From an uncultured Clostridia bacterium (GTDB lineage: Bacteria > Bacillota > Clostridia > TANB77 > CAG-508): a stretch of DNA of 32,312 nucleotides. The number at the start of each line of letters is the position of its first letter. The first letter of the stretch is position 1. The notes under the pieces were generated by a model. The model saw only the letters and a program-made list of their open reading frames with translations, searched no databases and had not been told where the DNA came from. Position numbers and translations under genes: made by a program. The stretch is taken from the NCBI GenBank assembly GCA_904384205.1, contig CAJFJY010000008.1:1-32312 (forward strand). The letters run 5' to 3'. Shown piece by piece: positions 6,836-14,814 of the stretch.

Positions 6836-8041
6836 ATGATTATGAAAAGTAAATATAAAACGAAGAAAATAATTTTAATTACTATAATCTTAGTATGTAT
6901 GTTTATAGCGATAATTCTTACTTTTTTACATATAGAAAAATTATATAAAGAAGAAATATATAATTATTATAATCAGATTATTGGAATTGTATCAGAAAAA
7001 TATCCTGATTTGGAAGATAAAATTATAAGAGAGATATTTATTTCTCCAAAAACAATAAATGAAGATTATCTAAAAAATTACGGAATAGAAAAAACAGAAA
7101 TTGATATTCCAAATAGTGTCACAAGTCTAATTTTCAACAATTTATTATATATAGTTATTATAGTTAGTATAGCCATAATTTGCATTTTAATTGTTTTTAT
7201 ATATTATCAAAAAAAGCAAATAAAAGATATGCAAAAACTTGATGAATATTGTAAGAAAATAATAAAAGGAGAAGATTCATTAGAGCTAAAAAGCGAAGAC
7301 GAGGGACTAGAAAGTATTTTAAAAAATGATATATATGACATGACAATGTTATTAAGAGAAAAAAATAGTAACTTAAACAAAAACAACAAAGATTTTGAAA
7401 AATTGATTGCAGATATATCGCATCAGCTAAAAACACCTTTAACATCTTTAAATCTATTAAATGACCTATTATATACAGATTTACCAGAAAATAAGAAAAA
7501 AGAATTTCTTGATAGCTCATCTAAAGAGCTAGAGAAAATTCATTGGCTTGTAAAAACCTTATTAAACATTGCAAAACTTGATTCTAAGACATTAGTTTTA
7601 CAAAAAAGTAATCATAATTTGAGAGAAATGTTAGAAGAAATCAAGAAAAATTTCAAAGCTATGTACGAAGCATATAATACTAAAATTATTTTAAATATAA
7701 ATTCAGATTGTAATATATATTGTGATAAGAAATGGACAGAAGAAGCAATTTCTAATATTATAAAAAATGCAATTGAACATGGTTCAAAAAATATAAATAT
7801 AACATCAGAAGAAAATCGAATTTTTACTCAAATTGAAATTTCTGATGATGGGGAAGGTATTTCAGAGAAAGATATCAATCATATTTTCGATAGATTTTAT
7901 AAATCTGAAAATAGTAAAGAAGAAAGTTTAGGATTAGGTCTTGCTTTTTGTAAGAGTATTATAAATAACCAAGATGGTGAAATAAAAGTAAAAAGTGAAA
8001 AGAATGTAGGAACTAAGTTTATTATAAAATTATATAAATAA
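6836..8041 (+). CDS. membrane sensor histidine kinase
   Basis: A 401-residue kinase with membrane helices at about 11-32 and 103-124 enclosing an extracytoplasmic loop of about 70 residues. A linker follows, then HisKA with His196 in ISHQLKTPLTSL, the N box NIIKNAIEHG, DDGEGI, and the G box LGLGLAFCKSI. It should phosphorylate the preceding response regulator. The loop is much longer than in BceS-type intramembrane sensors (compare the kinase at 18845), so it may sense a ligand directly, as VanS- or VncS-like kinases do. A start at ATG 6842 is also possible. The pair is separated from the ABC genes by one small membrane protein gene. Confidence 0.92.
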   Translation: MIMKSKYKTKKIILITIILVCMFIAIILTFLHIEKLYKEEIYNYYNQIIGIVSEKYPDLEDKIIREIFISPKTINEDYLKNYGIEKTEIDIPNSVTSLIFNNLLYIVIIVSIAIICILIVFIYYQKKQIKDMQKLDEYCKKIIKGEDSLELKSEDEGLESILKNDIYDMTMLLREKNSNLNKNNKDFEKLIADISHQLKTPLTSLNLLNDLLYTDLPENKKKEFLDSSSKELEKIHWLVKTLLNIAKLDSKTLVLQKSNHNLREMLEEIKKNFKAMYEAYNTKIILNINSDCNIYCDKKWTEEAISNIIKNAIEHGSKNINITSEENRIFTQIEISDDGEGISEKDINHIFDRFYKSENSKEESLGLGLAFCKSIINNQDGEIKVKSEKNVGTKFIIKLYK

Positions 8042-8053
8042 ACCAGATAGTAG

Positions 8054-8082
8054 TTGATTTAAATATATATTTATGCTATTAT
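8054..8082 (+). promoter_or_regulatory. extended -10 promoter
   Basis: TTGATT (8054-8059), a 17-base spacer and TATTAT (8077-8082) with an upstream TG at 8074-8075. It begins only 13 bases after the kinase stop codon and gives the small membrane protein gene its own promoter. Confidence 0.7.
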
Positions 8083-8118
8083 GTAAATATAAAAAACGTA
8101 TAAAGGGAGGACAAATTA

Positions 8119-8349
8119 ATGACAGGGAAGTTTGTAGCAATAATATTTTTTGTTGGCGCAATTATTGCAGCATATATCGGCTGTAATCAGCTGATATGGC
8201 TAAGAAAAAATCAACGGTTTGATATAAATCAAACAAAAGAAGAAATTGAAGATTTTTACTTATTGCGACAAATGAAGAAGATAGGAATAATAATAGCTTT
8301 TCTAATAACAGCATTATTTTTGCTAATAGCATCTTTTTTGTCAAATTGA
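8119..8349 (+). CDS. small two-helix membrane protein
   Basis: A 76-residue protein with hydrophobic helices at about 4-25 and 53-74, joined by a charged loop (Q-R-F-D-I-N-Q-T-K-E-E-I-E-D-F). Ribosome site GGGAGG at 8105-8110 is 8 bases before the ATG. It has its own promoter and a strong terminator, so it is transcribed apart from both the two-component genes and the ABC operon. Its place between them suggests an accessory role in sensing or transport, but no family is recognised and that role is only inferred from position. Confidence 0.7.
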   Translation: MTGKFVAIIFFVGAIIAAYIGCNQLIWLRKNQRFDINQTKEEIEDFYLLRQMKKIGIIIAFLITALFLLIASFLSN

Positions 8350-8355
8350 AAACCT

Positions 8356-8386
8356 AGCGGTTGCACTTTTTTGTGTAACCGCTTTT
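8356..8386 (+). terminator. Rho-independent terminator
   Basis: AGCGGTTGCAC (8356-8366) pairs with GTGTAACCGCT (8373-8383) over 11 positions, one of them G-U, with a six-T loop and a short T tail. It follows the small membrane protein gene by 6 bases. Confidence 0.85.
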
Positions 8387-8433
8387 AACATTACAGAAAA
8401 TTGCATTTCCAATAATGATCCTATATTTGTCAA

Positions 8434-8471
8434 AGTCATTTTAGAGTCATTTTAAAATTGTATTATATAAT
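8434..8471 (+). promoter_or_regulatory. direct-repeat operator and promoter of the ABC operon
   Basis: AGTCATTTTA occurs at 8434-8443 and again at 8445-8454, an 11-bp period; a further GTCA lies at 8429-8432. The -10 candidate TATAAT (8466-8471, overlapping TATTAT at 8461-8466) lies about 11 bases after the second repeat, and there is no good -35. That arrangement, with direct repeats replacing the -35, is typical of promoters activated by PhoB/OmpR-type regulators. The regulator encoded at 6121 is the natural candidate. Confidence 0.6.
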
Positions 8472-8493
8472 AAAGAAAAAATATAGATGAACA

Positions 8494-8599
8494 GAAAAAT
8501 TGCCTTGCAATTTTTCGCGTCGACAAATCTTATACGCTTCTTGCTAGACCTTAAATTTATGTAACAAATATTAAAAAGTAGAGAAAAGGTCTAGCGAAG
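8494..8599 (+). other. leader with two strong hairpins upstream of the ABC genes
   Basis: Two structures fill the roughly 200-base leader. GAAAAATTGC/GCAATTTTTC (8494-8503/8507-8516) is a perfect 10-bp stem with a 3-base loop. GCTAGACCTT (8543-8552) pairs with AAGGTCTAGC (8586-8595), extended by CTTC (8537-8540) with GAAG (8596-8599), around a 33-base loop. Neither has a T-run, so simple termination is unlikely. An RNA-level control, or a small palindromic insertion unit, are both possible. The remaining bases to 8654 show no gene. Confidence 0.5.
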
Positions 8600-8670
8600 C
8601 TAGATGTGTCCCTTAATTTTAAATTAAAATATTCAAAATTAAGAATAATTAAATAGGAGGTAAAAATAGG

Positions 8671-9348
8671 ATGGAAATTTTAAAAGTTCAAAACTTAACT
8701 AAAAAATATGGCAAAAAAGATACTGAAGTAGTAGCATTAGATAATGTTTCTTTTTCAGTAGAAAAAGGAGAATTTGTTGCAATTGTTGGAGCATCTGGAA
8801 GCGGAAAATCAACATTGTTACATTTAATAGGAGGTGTAGATAAACCAACATCTGGGAAAGTATTTATAGATGGAACAGATATTTATAGTTTAAATAATGA
8901 TAAACTAGCAATATTTAGAAGAAGACAAGTTGGACTTATATACCAGTTCTATAATCTAATTCCAATTCTAAATGTAAAAGAAAATATAACATTACCATGT
9001 GATTTAGATGGTCAAAAAATAGATGAAAAATATTTTAATGAACTAATATATATATTAGGGTTAGAAAATAGAATAAATCATTTGCCAAATCAACTATCAG
9101 GAGGTCAACAGCAAAGAGTTTCAATCGGTAGAGCTATGATGAACCATCCTGCAATAGTTTTAGCAGATGAGCCAACTGGAAATTTAGACAGTAAGGCTTC
9201 AAGAGAAATTATAGATTTATTAAAAGCATCAAACAAGAAATATAAGCAAACTCTTATAGTAATCACTCATGATGAAAAAATTGCATTAGAAGCAGATAGA
9301 ATAATAACTATTCAAGACGGAAAACTTGTGAAAGATGAAAGAAAATAG
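8671..9348 (+). CDS. ABC transporter ATPase, MacB/LolD/BceA type
   Basis: A 225-residue ATPase that would power the permease encoded 12 bases downstream. It has Walker A GASGSGKSTLLH (about 40-51), Q-loop YQFYNLIPILNV, signature LSGGQQQRVSIGRAM, Walker B VLADEPTGNLD and the H-loop histidine in VITHD. The family couples ATP hydrolysis to mechanical work by FtsX-type permeases on lipids, lipoproteins or antimicrobial peptides rather than to classical pore transport. Genes for a two-component system and a regulator-type promoter upstream suggest induction by envelope-active compounds. Confidence 0.95.
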   Translation: MEILKVQNLTKKYGKKDTEVVALDNVSFSVEKGEFVAIVGASGSGKSTLLHLIGGVDKPTSGKVFIDGTDIYSLNNDKLAIFRRRQVGLIYQFYNLIPILNVKENITLPCDLDGQKIDEKYFNELIYILGLENRINHLPNQLSGGQQQRVSIGRAMMNHPAIVLADEPTGNLDSKASREIIDLLKASNKKYKQTLIVITHDEKIALEADRIITIQDGKLVKDERK

Positions 9349-9360
9349 GAGGGAAGTTTG

Positions 9361-11958
9361 ATGAAAATATTAAATCGAATAACTGTGCAAAACCTTAAGA
9401 TGAATAAAAAAAGAACAATTGTCACAATTATAGGAATAGCACTTTCAGTAGCTCTAATATGTGCTGTTACATCATTTGCTGTTAGTTTTCAAAAAGCTAT
9501 GGTTGATAGAGAGATAAAAACATCCGGAAACTGGCATATTAGTATAAATGATATAGCTCAGGAAAATTTAAAATATATAGAAAACAATGTTAAGGTTAAG
9601 CAATTAGCATATAATCAAGAAATTGGATATGTGCAACTTAAAAATTCTGAAAACGAAAATAAACCATATGGATATATAGAAGCATTAGATGAAACATCTT
9701 TAAACAATATGGGATTAATGTTAACAGAAGGAAGATTACCAGAAAACGAAAATGAAATTTTAATACCAGAACATTTAGAAGCAAATGGTCATGTAGATTA
9801 TAACATAGGAGATAAAATTACTTTTAACGTAGGAAATAGGATGATTGAAGGAGAAAAATTGAATCAAAATAATCCATATTATACAGATGAAGACATACAA
9901 TTTCAATTAGAAAATAATATGATGACAGAAGAAAATATATTAGCTCAAAAAGAAACTTTTACACCAATAGAGAGCAGAGAATATACAGTTGTAGGAATTA
10001 TAGAGAGACCAGATTTTGAACCTTATTCCGCTCCTGGATATACAATGGTTACAAAACTTGATAAGCTCGAAGAAGGTAAAAGTATAGGAATAACAATTTT
10101 GTTAAAAAATCCTTCTGATGCATATGATTTTGTACAATATTTAGAAGACGATTTACAAATCTCAAATGTAAATACAAATAGTAGCTTACTAGAATATTTA
10201 GGAGTTTTTGGAAGCAATGGAACTATAACTTTTGTAATTGGAATAATTACAGTTGTAATCGTAATAATATTGTTAACATCTGCATTTGTAATTAGCAATA
10301 GTTTTAATATATCTTTAACAGAAAAAACGAGAGAACTAGGAATGATTGCAAGTGTTGGTGCAACTTCAAAACAAATTAGAAAAAGCATATTTTTCGAAGG
10401 TGCAATTCTTGGACTTATATCAATTCCGCTGGGTATAATTATTGGAGTAGGAGCAATTGGAATAGTACTATTTATTGTAAATAATATCATAAATAGTGGT
10501 GTAGAGCCTTTAATCGATAACTTTAATCTTACTTTAGTAATATCTTGGCCTGCCATAGTAATAGCAATATTGATTTCTATTATAATGATTGCCATTTCTT
10601 TAATAAGACCAAGTATTAGAGCAGGAAGAATTTCACCAATAGATGCGATAAGAGAAAAATCAGATATTAAAATCACAAATAGACAATTGAAAAAACAAAA
10701 AAAGAATGGAAATAAAATAAAAGAATACAAAATTACTAAAAAATTATTTGGAATTGAAGGCGTTATTGCTAGAAAGAATTTTAATAGAAGTAAAAAGAAA
10801 TACAGAACAACCATATTCTCAATATTTTTAAGCATAGTTCTATTTATTTCTATGACATCTGTTATGGATAGTTTATTTTCAGTATCTTCATTAAGAGTAC
10901 AAGAAACGGGATATAATTTAAGAGTATATTCAGGAACAGATAATAACAATGAAGCCGAAGAGTATTTCTCAAAAATAGAAAAATTGGATGGAATAAAAGA
11001 ATACGCTATAATTTCAACTGCAGAAATAGGAATAAATCAAGACATAATAAATCCTGACTCATCATTTTATTCTGATATTATGTATTTATATGCTTTAAAT
11101 GATGAATGTTATAACAATTATATAAAAGAGTTAGGATTACAATATAATGATATAAAAGATAAAGCTATTTTGTATGATACAAGAGTTATGCGAGTTCAAG
11201 AAGATAACAAAATAAGAAGATTTGATTGTAATTTACTAAATGTAAATGAAGGAGATTATATAGATTATGGAACACTTGACGAAAACCATGATTTACATAT
11301 TGATGGAAAAATACAAATTGGAGTAAGAACAACTAAATTACCAATGGATAGTATTTTTGCTGATAATACAGCACCTGTTTTAATAGTTTCAAATGAGTTT
11401 ATGAAAAAATTTGATTATACAGTCGATATAATGTATATAGATGCAAAAGATCCATATGAACTTCAAAACGAAATTGCTAATATAGATTATGATAATAATG
11501 GTAACATATATAATTTTGAAGAACAGGCAAGAGCGGATAATAATATGAGTTTGATTATATCAATTTTCCTTTATGGATTTATTGCAGTAATATCAGTTAT
11601 TGGAATTACAAATATATTTAATACTGTAACTACAAATATGGCTTTAAGAAATAGAGAGTTTGCAATTTTAAAATCAATTGGAATGACAAGTAAAGAATTT
11701 AAGAGAATGATAAATTACGAAAGTTTTATATATGGAATAAAAGCTTTAATATTTGGACTTCCAGTTGGAGTATTGTTATCATATTTGATCTATAACATAA
11801 CAGGAACAGTATATGAGACAGAGTATCATTTACCAATAAGTGCAATTATTATTTCAATTATATTTGTTTTTGTAATAATATTTATCACTATGCAATATTC
11901 AGCAAGAAAGACTAAAAATCAGAATATTATAGAAACAATTAGAAAAGAAAATATTTAA
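9361..11958 (+). CDS. FtsX/MacB-type ABC permease
   Basis: An 865-residue permease. ATG 9361 is chosen with AGGAGGG about 6 bases before; a TTG immediately upstream adds one residue. A first membrane helix (about 21-43) is followed by a large extracytoplasmic region, then a three-helix FtsX domain (about 290-425, containing TREL-GMIASVGATSKQ). The pattern repeats in the second half: a helix near 480-500, a second extracytoplasmic region, and a second FtsX domain (about 735-850, NREFAILKSIGMTSKEF). This duplicated layout fits lipoprotein or peptide transporters such as the VanX/Lcn-type two-FtsX permeases. Partner of the ATPase above. Substrate unknown; detoxification of cell-wall-active peptides is the likely role. 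Confidence 0.9.
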   Translation: MKILNRITVQNLKMNKKRTIVTIIGIALSVALICAVTSFAVSFQKAMVDREIKTSGNWHISINDIAQENLKYIENNVKVKQLAYNQEIGYVQLKNSENENKPYGYIEALDETSLNNMGLMLTEGRLPENENEILIPEHLEANGHVDYNIGDKITFNVGNRMIEGEKLNQNNPYYTDEDIQFQLENNMMTEENILAQKETFTPIESREYTVVGIIERPDFEPYSAPGYTMVTKLDKLEEGKSIGITILLKNPSDAYDFVQYLEDDLQISNVNTNSSLLEYLGVFGSNGTITFVIGIITVVIVIILLTSAFVISNSFNISLTEKTRELGMIASVGATSKQIRKSIFFEGAILGLISIPLGIIIGVGAIGIVLFIVNNIINSGVEPLIDNFNLTLVISWPAIVIAILISIIMIAISLIRPSIRAGRISPIDAIREKSDIKITNRQLKKQKKNGNKIKEYKITKKLFGIEGVIARKNFNRSKKKYRTTIFSIFLSIVLFISMTSVMDSLFSVSSLRVQETGYNLRVYSGTDNNNEAEEYFSKIEKLDGIKEYAIISTAEIGINQDIINPDSSFYSDIMYLYALNDECYNNYIKELGLQYNDIKDKAILYDTRVMRVQEDNKIRRFDCNLLNVNEGDYIDYGTLDENHDLHIDGKIQIGVRTTKLPMDSIFADNTAPVLIVSNEFMKKFDYTVDIMYIDAKDPYELQNEIANIDYDNNGNIYNFEEQARADNNMSLIISIFLYGFIAVISVIGITNIFNTVTTNMALRNREFAILKSIGMTSKEFKRMINYESFIYGIKALIFGLPVGVLLSYLIYNITGTVYETEYHLPISAIIISIIFVFVIIFITMQYSARKTKNQNIIETIRKENI

Positions 11959-11994
11959 CCTGTTGTATAAAAATAGTAAAAATGTATTTAATAA

Positions 11995-12023
11995 TTGACA
12001 TAAATTGTATCAGGATATATAAT
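11995..12023 (+). promoter_or_regulatory. perfect consensus sigma-A promoter
   Basis: TTGACA (11995-12000), an exact 17-base spacer and TATAAT (12018-12023). It serves the unknown gene at 12080. A promoter this strong normally needs repression, and a dyad directly follows it. Confidence 0.85.
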
Positions 12024-12053
12024 GAGAGCATATAATTAAAGTTATATGTTCTC
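12024..12053. promoter_or_regulatory. dyad over the transcription start, candidate operator
   Basis: GAGAGCATATAA (12024-12035) and TTATATGTTCTC (12042-12053) are inverted with a 6-base gap; 11 of 12 positions are complementary and one is G-T. The dyad starts directly after the -10 box, so the start of transcription (about 12029-12031) falls inside it. The RNA could not contain the whole stem, which favours a repressor site over a hairpin. The binding protein is unknown. Confidence 0.5.
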
Positions 12054-12079
12054 TTTACATTTTTTAGAAGGAGGAGCTT

Positions 12080-12472
12080 ATGAAGAAAGAAAATCGGACA
12101 GAGACTGTAAGTATGATAATTAAAACATTGAAAAACCTTAAAGATAAAAAGGTAGATGAATTAATGAGAAAAGGAAAGAAAAAGGAATTAAAGAAAATAG
12201 TGAAATGTATTGATTATTCTTTCCTAAATTCATACTTTAAGAAAGAAATACTGTTAGATATTGAAATCAATGAAATTCCTAAAGAATATCTCTTAGAGTT
12301 AGTAGTGTTTTTACATGGCAATCCACATAGTGACATATATATTCTAAGGAATTATAAAGAATTGCAAAAAGCATTACAAGATTCTGGAGGAGAACTAGAA
12401 AATAAAATTGCTAAAAAAATGAAAAGCAAAAACCTAAACGAAATAAGTTTAAAGAAATTGTTGGCAAAGTAA
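12080..12472 (+). CDS. 130-residue hypothetical protein
   Basis: A lysine-rich, soluble, mostly helical protein with no membrane segment or recognised domain. An N-terminal basic part (about 15-50) contains DKKVDELMRKGKKKELKKIV; a more hydrophobic middle has EIPKEYLLELVVFLHGNPHSD; and the C-terminus is basic. Ribosome site AAGGAGG precedes the ATG. The gene stands alone, with its own very strong promoter, an operator-like dyad and a terminator right after the stop codon. It looks like an independently regulated unit and could be a small nucleic-acid-binding protein, but nothing beyond charge supports that. Confidence 0.75.
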   Translation: MKKENRTETVSMIIKTLKNLKDKKVDELMRKGKKKELKKIVKCIDYSFLNSYFKKEILLDIEINEIPKEYLLELVVFLHGNPHSDIYILRNYKELQKALQDSGGELENKIAKKMKSKNLNEISLKKLLAK

Positions 12473-12479
12473 AGAGAGC

Positions 12480-12523
12480 AAAGGCTAGTAGCAAATATGG
12501 TTATTAGCCTTTAAAATTTTTTT
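12480..12523 (+). terminator. Rho-independent terminator
   Basis: AAAGGCTA (12480-12487) and TAGCCTTT (12505-12512) form the stem, with a 17-base loop that can partly pair further; AAAA and seven T residues follow. It ends the gene at 12080 and lies between convergent genes. Confidence 0.8.
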
Positions 12524-12589
12524 ATATAAGAAAAATTATTTTAAATTGGCTTTAAATATATTTTCTCATATACAACAAAGTTAGGCTTC

Positions 12590-13357
12590 TTATACATCAT
12601 ATGGATTTTCAATTAAATCTTTCCAATACTTTTTAGGCATAAATTGCATTTGGCATCTAGGATTCTTTCTTTCCTTTATAGCAATTGTTTTAAAAAACAT
12701 TTTCCATAAATCTTGATATTTTTGTTCTTCTAAAGTAATTTCTGGAATGTGAATATCTTGATTTTCTACTATTGTATAATCTTTTCCATTATATAAAAAG
12801 TACAAATTCCTATTTTTATCATGAATAATAAAGTTTTGAGAAGGAAGCCTTCGTATAAAATGCTGTCCCAAAGGTTCAATAATATTATTATCTGGATGAA
12901 CTTGTGCATAAAAAATATTTTCTCCAACTTCTATAAATCTAAGAAGACCTTTTAGTTTATGACATTCAGAAAGAGCTTTTCTCCTCATACTAATAACTTT
13001 GTAAACATAAGAAACAGTGATCATAGTATTAATTTTAGGACCTATATCAAATCCTTCACATATATATTTTAATATATTCATTTCTTTCTCTTTTTCATCT
13101 GATAAAAAGGCATAAAAGCTATTATATAGAACTTCATAACCAATATTGTTATTTATTCCGTTAAATACTCTTTCAGATTTTGTATAGTCTGTATCAATGT
13201 ACATCGTTTTATCTAAAAAATTAGGACTATATGTTTTTTCATCATATATCTTTTGTGGTAGAAATTTATTTGAATAACACTGAAAAACTATATTCAAAAA
13301 ACCATTAAATGTCCCATCATAAATTATTGTTTGATTTATAAGCTTCCAGTTAGACAT
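12590..13357 (-). CDS. TIGR03915/DUF4130 family putative DNA metabolism protein
   Basis: A 255-residue member of the DUF4130 family, whose members pair with a radical-SAM protein and are thought to act in DNA modification or repair, the exact reaction being unproven. Family-typical features are the opening Y-D-G-T-F-N-G-F-L (about 13-21), the central helical part with MRRKALSECHKLKGLLRF (about 124-141), AQVHPDNNIIEPLGQHFIRRLP (about 150-172), and the C-terminal NPRCQMQFMPKKYWKDLIE. Start ATG at 13355-13357 with AGGAGG in front. The gene overlaps the end of the radical-SAM gene by 22 bases, so the two are translationally coupled. Confidence 0.85.
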   Translation of the reverse strand: MSNWKLINQTIIYDGTFNGFLNIVFQCYSNKFLPQKIYDEKTYSPNFLDKTMYIDTDYTKSERVFNGINNNIGYEVLYNSFYAFLSDEKEKEMNILKYICEGFDIGPKINTMITVSYVYKVISMRRKALSECHKLKGLLRFIEVGENIFYAQVHPDNNIIEPLGQHFIRRLPSQNFIIHDKNRNLYFLYNGKDYTIVENQDIHIPEITLEEQKYQDLWKMFFKTIAIKERKNPRCQMQFMPKKYWKDLIENPYDV

Positions 13358-14634
13358 TTTATCTTATCCTCCTTAGTAGGTTGTAATTTATCAAATAGTG
13401 ATAATTGCTTGTATTCCATTTTAGGAACATCTTGCCTTTCTAAATAAAGTAAATTAGTTTCTATAAAACTAGGATTAAATTTATAAACATCAGTATAATA
13501 TTTTCCTTTACAAGTTATAAAATACTTAGCTCTTTTTAAAACAACACCTAAATGCTTTAAATTATCAAAATTAAGTTCGAAATTTCTTCTTGCTTTAATG
13601 ATCTTTTTAGCTGATATAACACCAATTCCAGGAATCCTAAGTAAAGTGAAAAAGTCAGCTTTATTAATTTCAATCGGAAATTTATCAATATTTCTTAAAG
13701 CCCAATCACATTTAGGGTCTAATAAAGTATTAAAATTAGGATGCGATTCATTTAGTAACTCATCGGCTGTAAAACCATAAAATCTTAATAACCAATCTGC
13801 TTGATATAATCTATTTTCACGAAGAAGGGGAGGGGATTCTAAACTAGGTAAATTCTTGTCATTATTAATAGATACATAAGCAGAATAATAGACTCTTTTT
13901 AAATTTATTTTTTTATACAAACTTTCTGAAAGTTTTAGTATTTTTAAATCACTTTCATTTGTGGCACCAACAATTAATTGAGTAGTTTGCCCAGCAGGAA
14001 CAAAGTGCTTTTTAAATTTAGATTTATCAAGAGTATTTATTTTAATATTGTCAGATATATATTTCATAGGAGTTAATATTCCTGTTTTTTCTTTTTGGGG
14101 AGCAAGTAGTTTTAAGCTTTCATTAGATGGTAATTCTATATTAATACTCATTCTATCTACTAATACACCAAGTTTATCGATTAATTCTTTGCTACATCCA
14201 GGTATAGTTTTGCAATGAATATATCCATTAAAATTATATTCATTTCTTAATATACTGACAGTTTGTATAATTTGTTCCATAGTATAATCAGGATTACGAA
14301 TAACGGCAGAACTTAAAAACAAACCTTCTATATAATTTCTTTTGTAAAAGTTAATCGTTAAATCTGCAACTTCGCGCGAAGTAAAGGTGGCTCTTGGAAC
14401 ATCATTTGATGAACGATTAATACAATATTTACAATCATATATACAGCTATTAGTAAATAATATTTTTAAAAGTGAAATACATCTACCATCAGCACCCCAG
14501 CTATGACAAATACCTGAAAAATGACCATTTCCAATTCCACTATTTACATTTTTCCTTTTGCTTCCACTTGAACTGCAAGAAGCATCATATTTAGCAGAAT
14601 CCGCTAAAATTTTTAATTTATCAAATATATCCAT
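13336..14634 (-). CDS. radical SAM protein linked to DNA modification/repair (TIGR03916 type)
   Basis: A 432-residue protein from ATG 14634, which has GGAGAT in front and matches the usual family start (M-D-I-F-D-K-L-K-I-L-A-D-S-A-K-Y-D). A longer frame to 14712 would add 26 residues and lacks a ribosome site. The iron-sulfur motif is Cys64-x3-Cys68-x2-Cys71 (C-I-Y-D-C-K-Y-C). A helix-hairpin-helix at about 324-350 (RIPGIGVISAKKIIKAR) suggests DNA contact. An earlier cysteine set (G-I-C-H-S-W, G-R-C-I) is also conserved. Family members occur with DUF4130 proteins or uracil-DNA-glycosylase-like proteins. Substrate unknown. Confidence 0.88.
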   Translation of the reverse strand: MDIFDKLKILADSAKYDASCSSSGSKRKNVNSGIGNGHFSGICHSWGADGRCISLLKILFTNSCIYDCKYCINRSSNDVPRATFTSREVADLTINFYKRNYIEGLFLSSAVIRNPDYTMEQIIQTVSILRNEYNFNGYIHCKTIPGCSKELIDKLGVLVDRMSINIELPSNESLKLLAPQKEKTGILTPMKYISDNIKINTLDKSKFKKHFVPAGQTTQLIVGATNESDLKILKLSESLYKKINLKRVYYSAYVSINNDKNLPSLESPPLLRENRLYQADWLLRFYGFTADELLNESHPNFNTLLDPKCDWALRNIDKFPIEINKADFFTLLRIPGIGVISAKKIIKARRNFELNFDNLKHLGVVLKRAKYFITCKGKYYTDVYKFNPSFIETNLLYLERQDVPKMEYKQLSLFDKLQPTKEDKIKCLTGSL

Positions 14635-14814
14635 ATAATCATCTCCAAACATTTGTGTGATTATATCATTAATAAAAGCAATTGTCAAACATTTATTCGA
14701 ACAAATTTGCATTTTTAATGATTCTGTGATAAAGTTGTTTCGAATATGGAAATATAAAAATAAAAAATTATTAAAAACTTATAGTATTGAATATTAAAGA
14801 TTGGATGAAAAATT

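Noticed and set aside
10023..10949. A 308-codon open frame on the strand opposite the FtsX permease
   Set aside because: It is a shadow of a well-supported permease gene, with no ribosome site and biased hydrophobic composition.
14698..14711. CGAACAAATTTGCA upstream of the radical-SAM gene as a possible SOS box
   Set aside because: Only about 10 of 14 positions match and it is not placed over a recognisable promoter.
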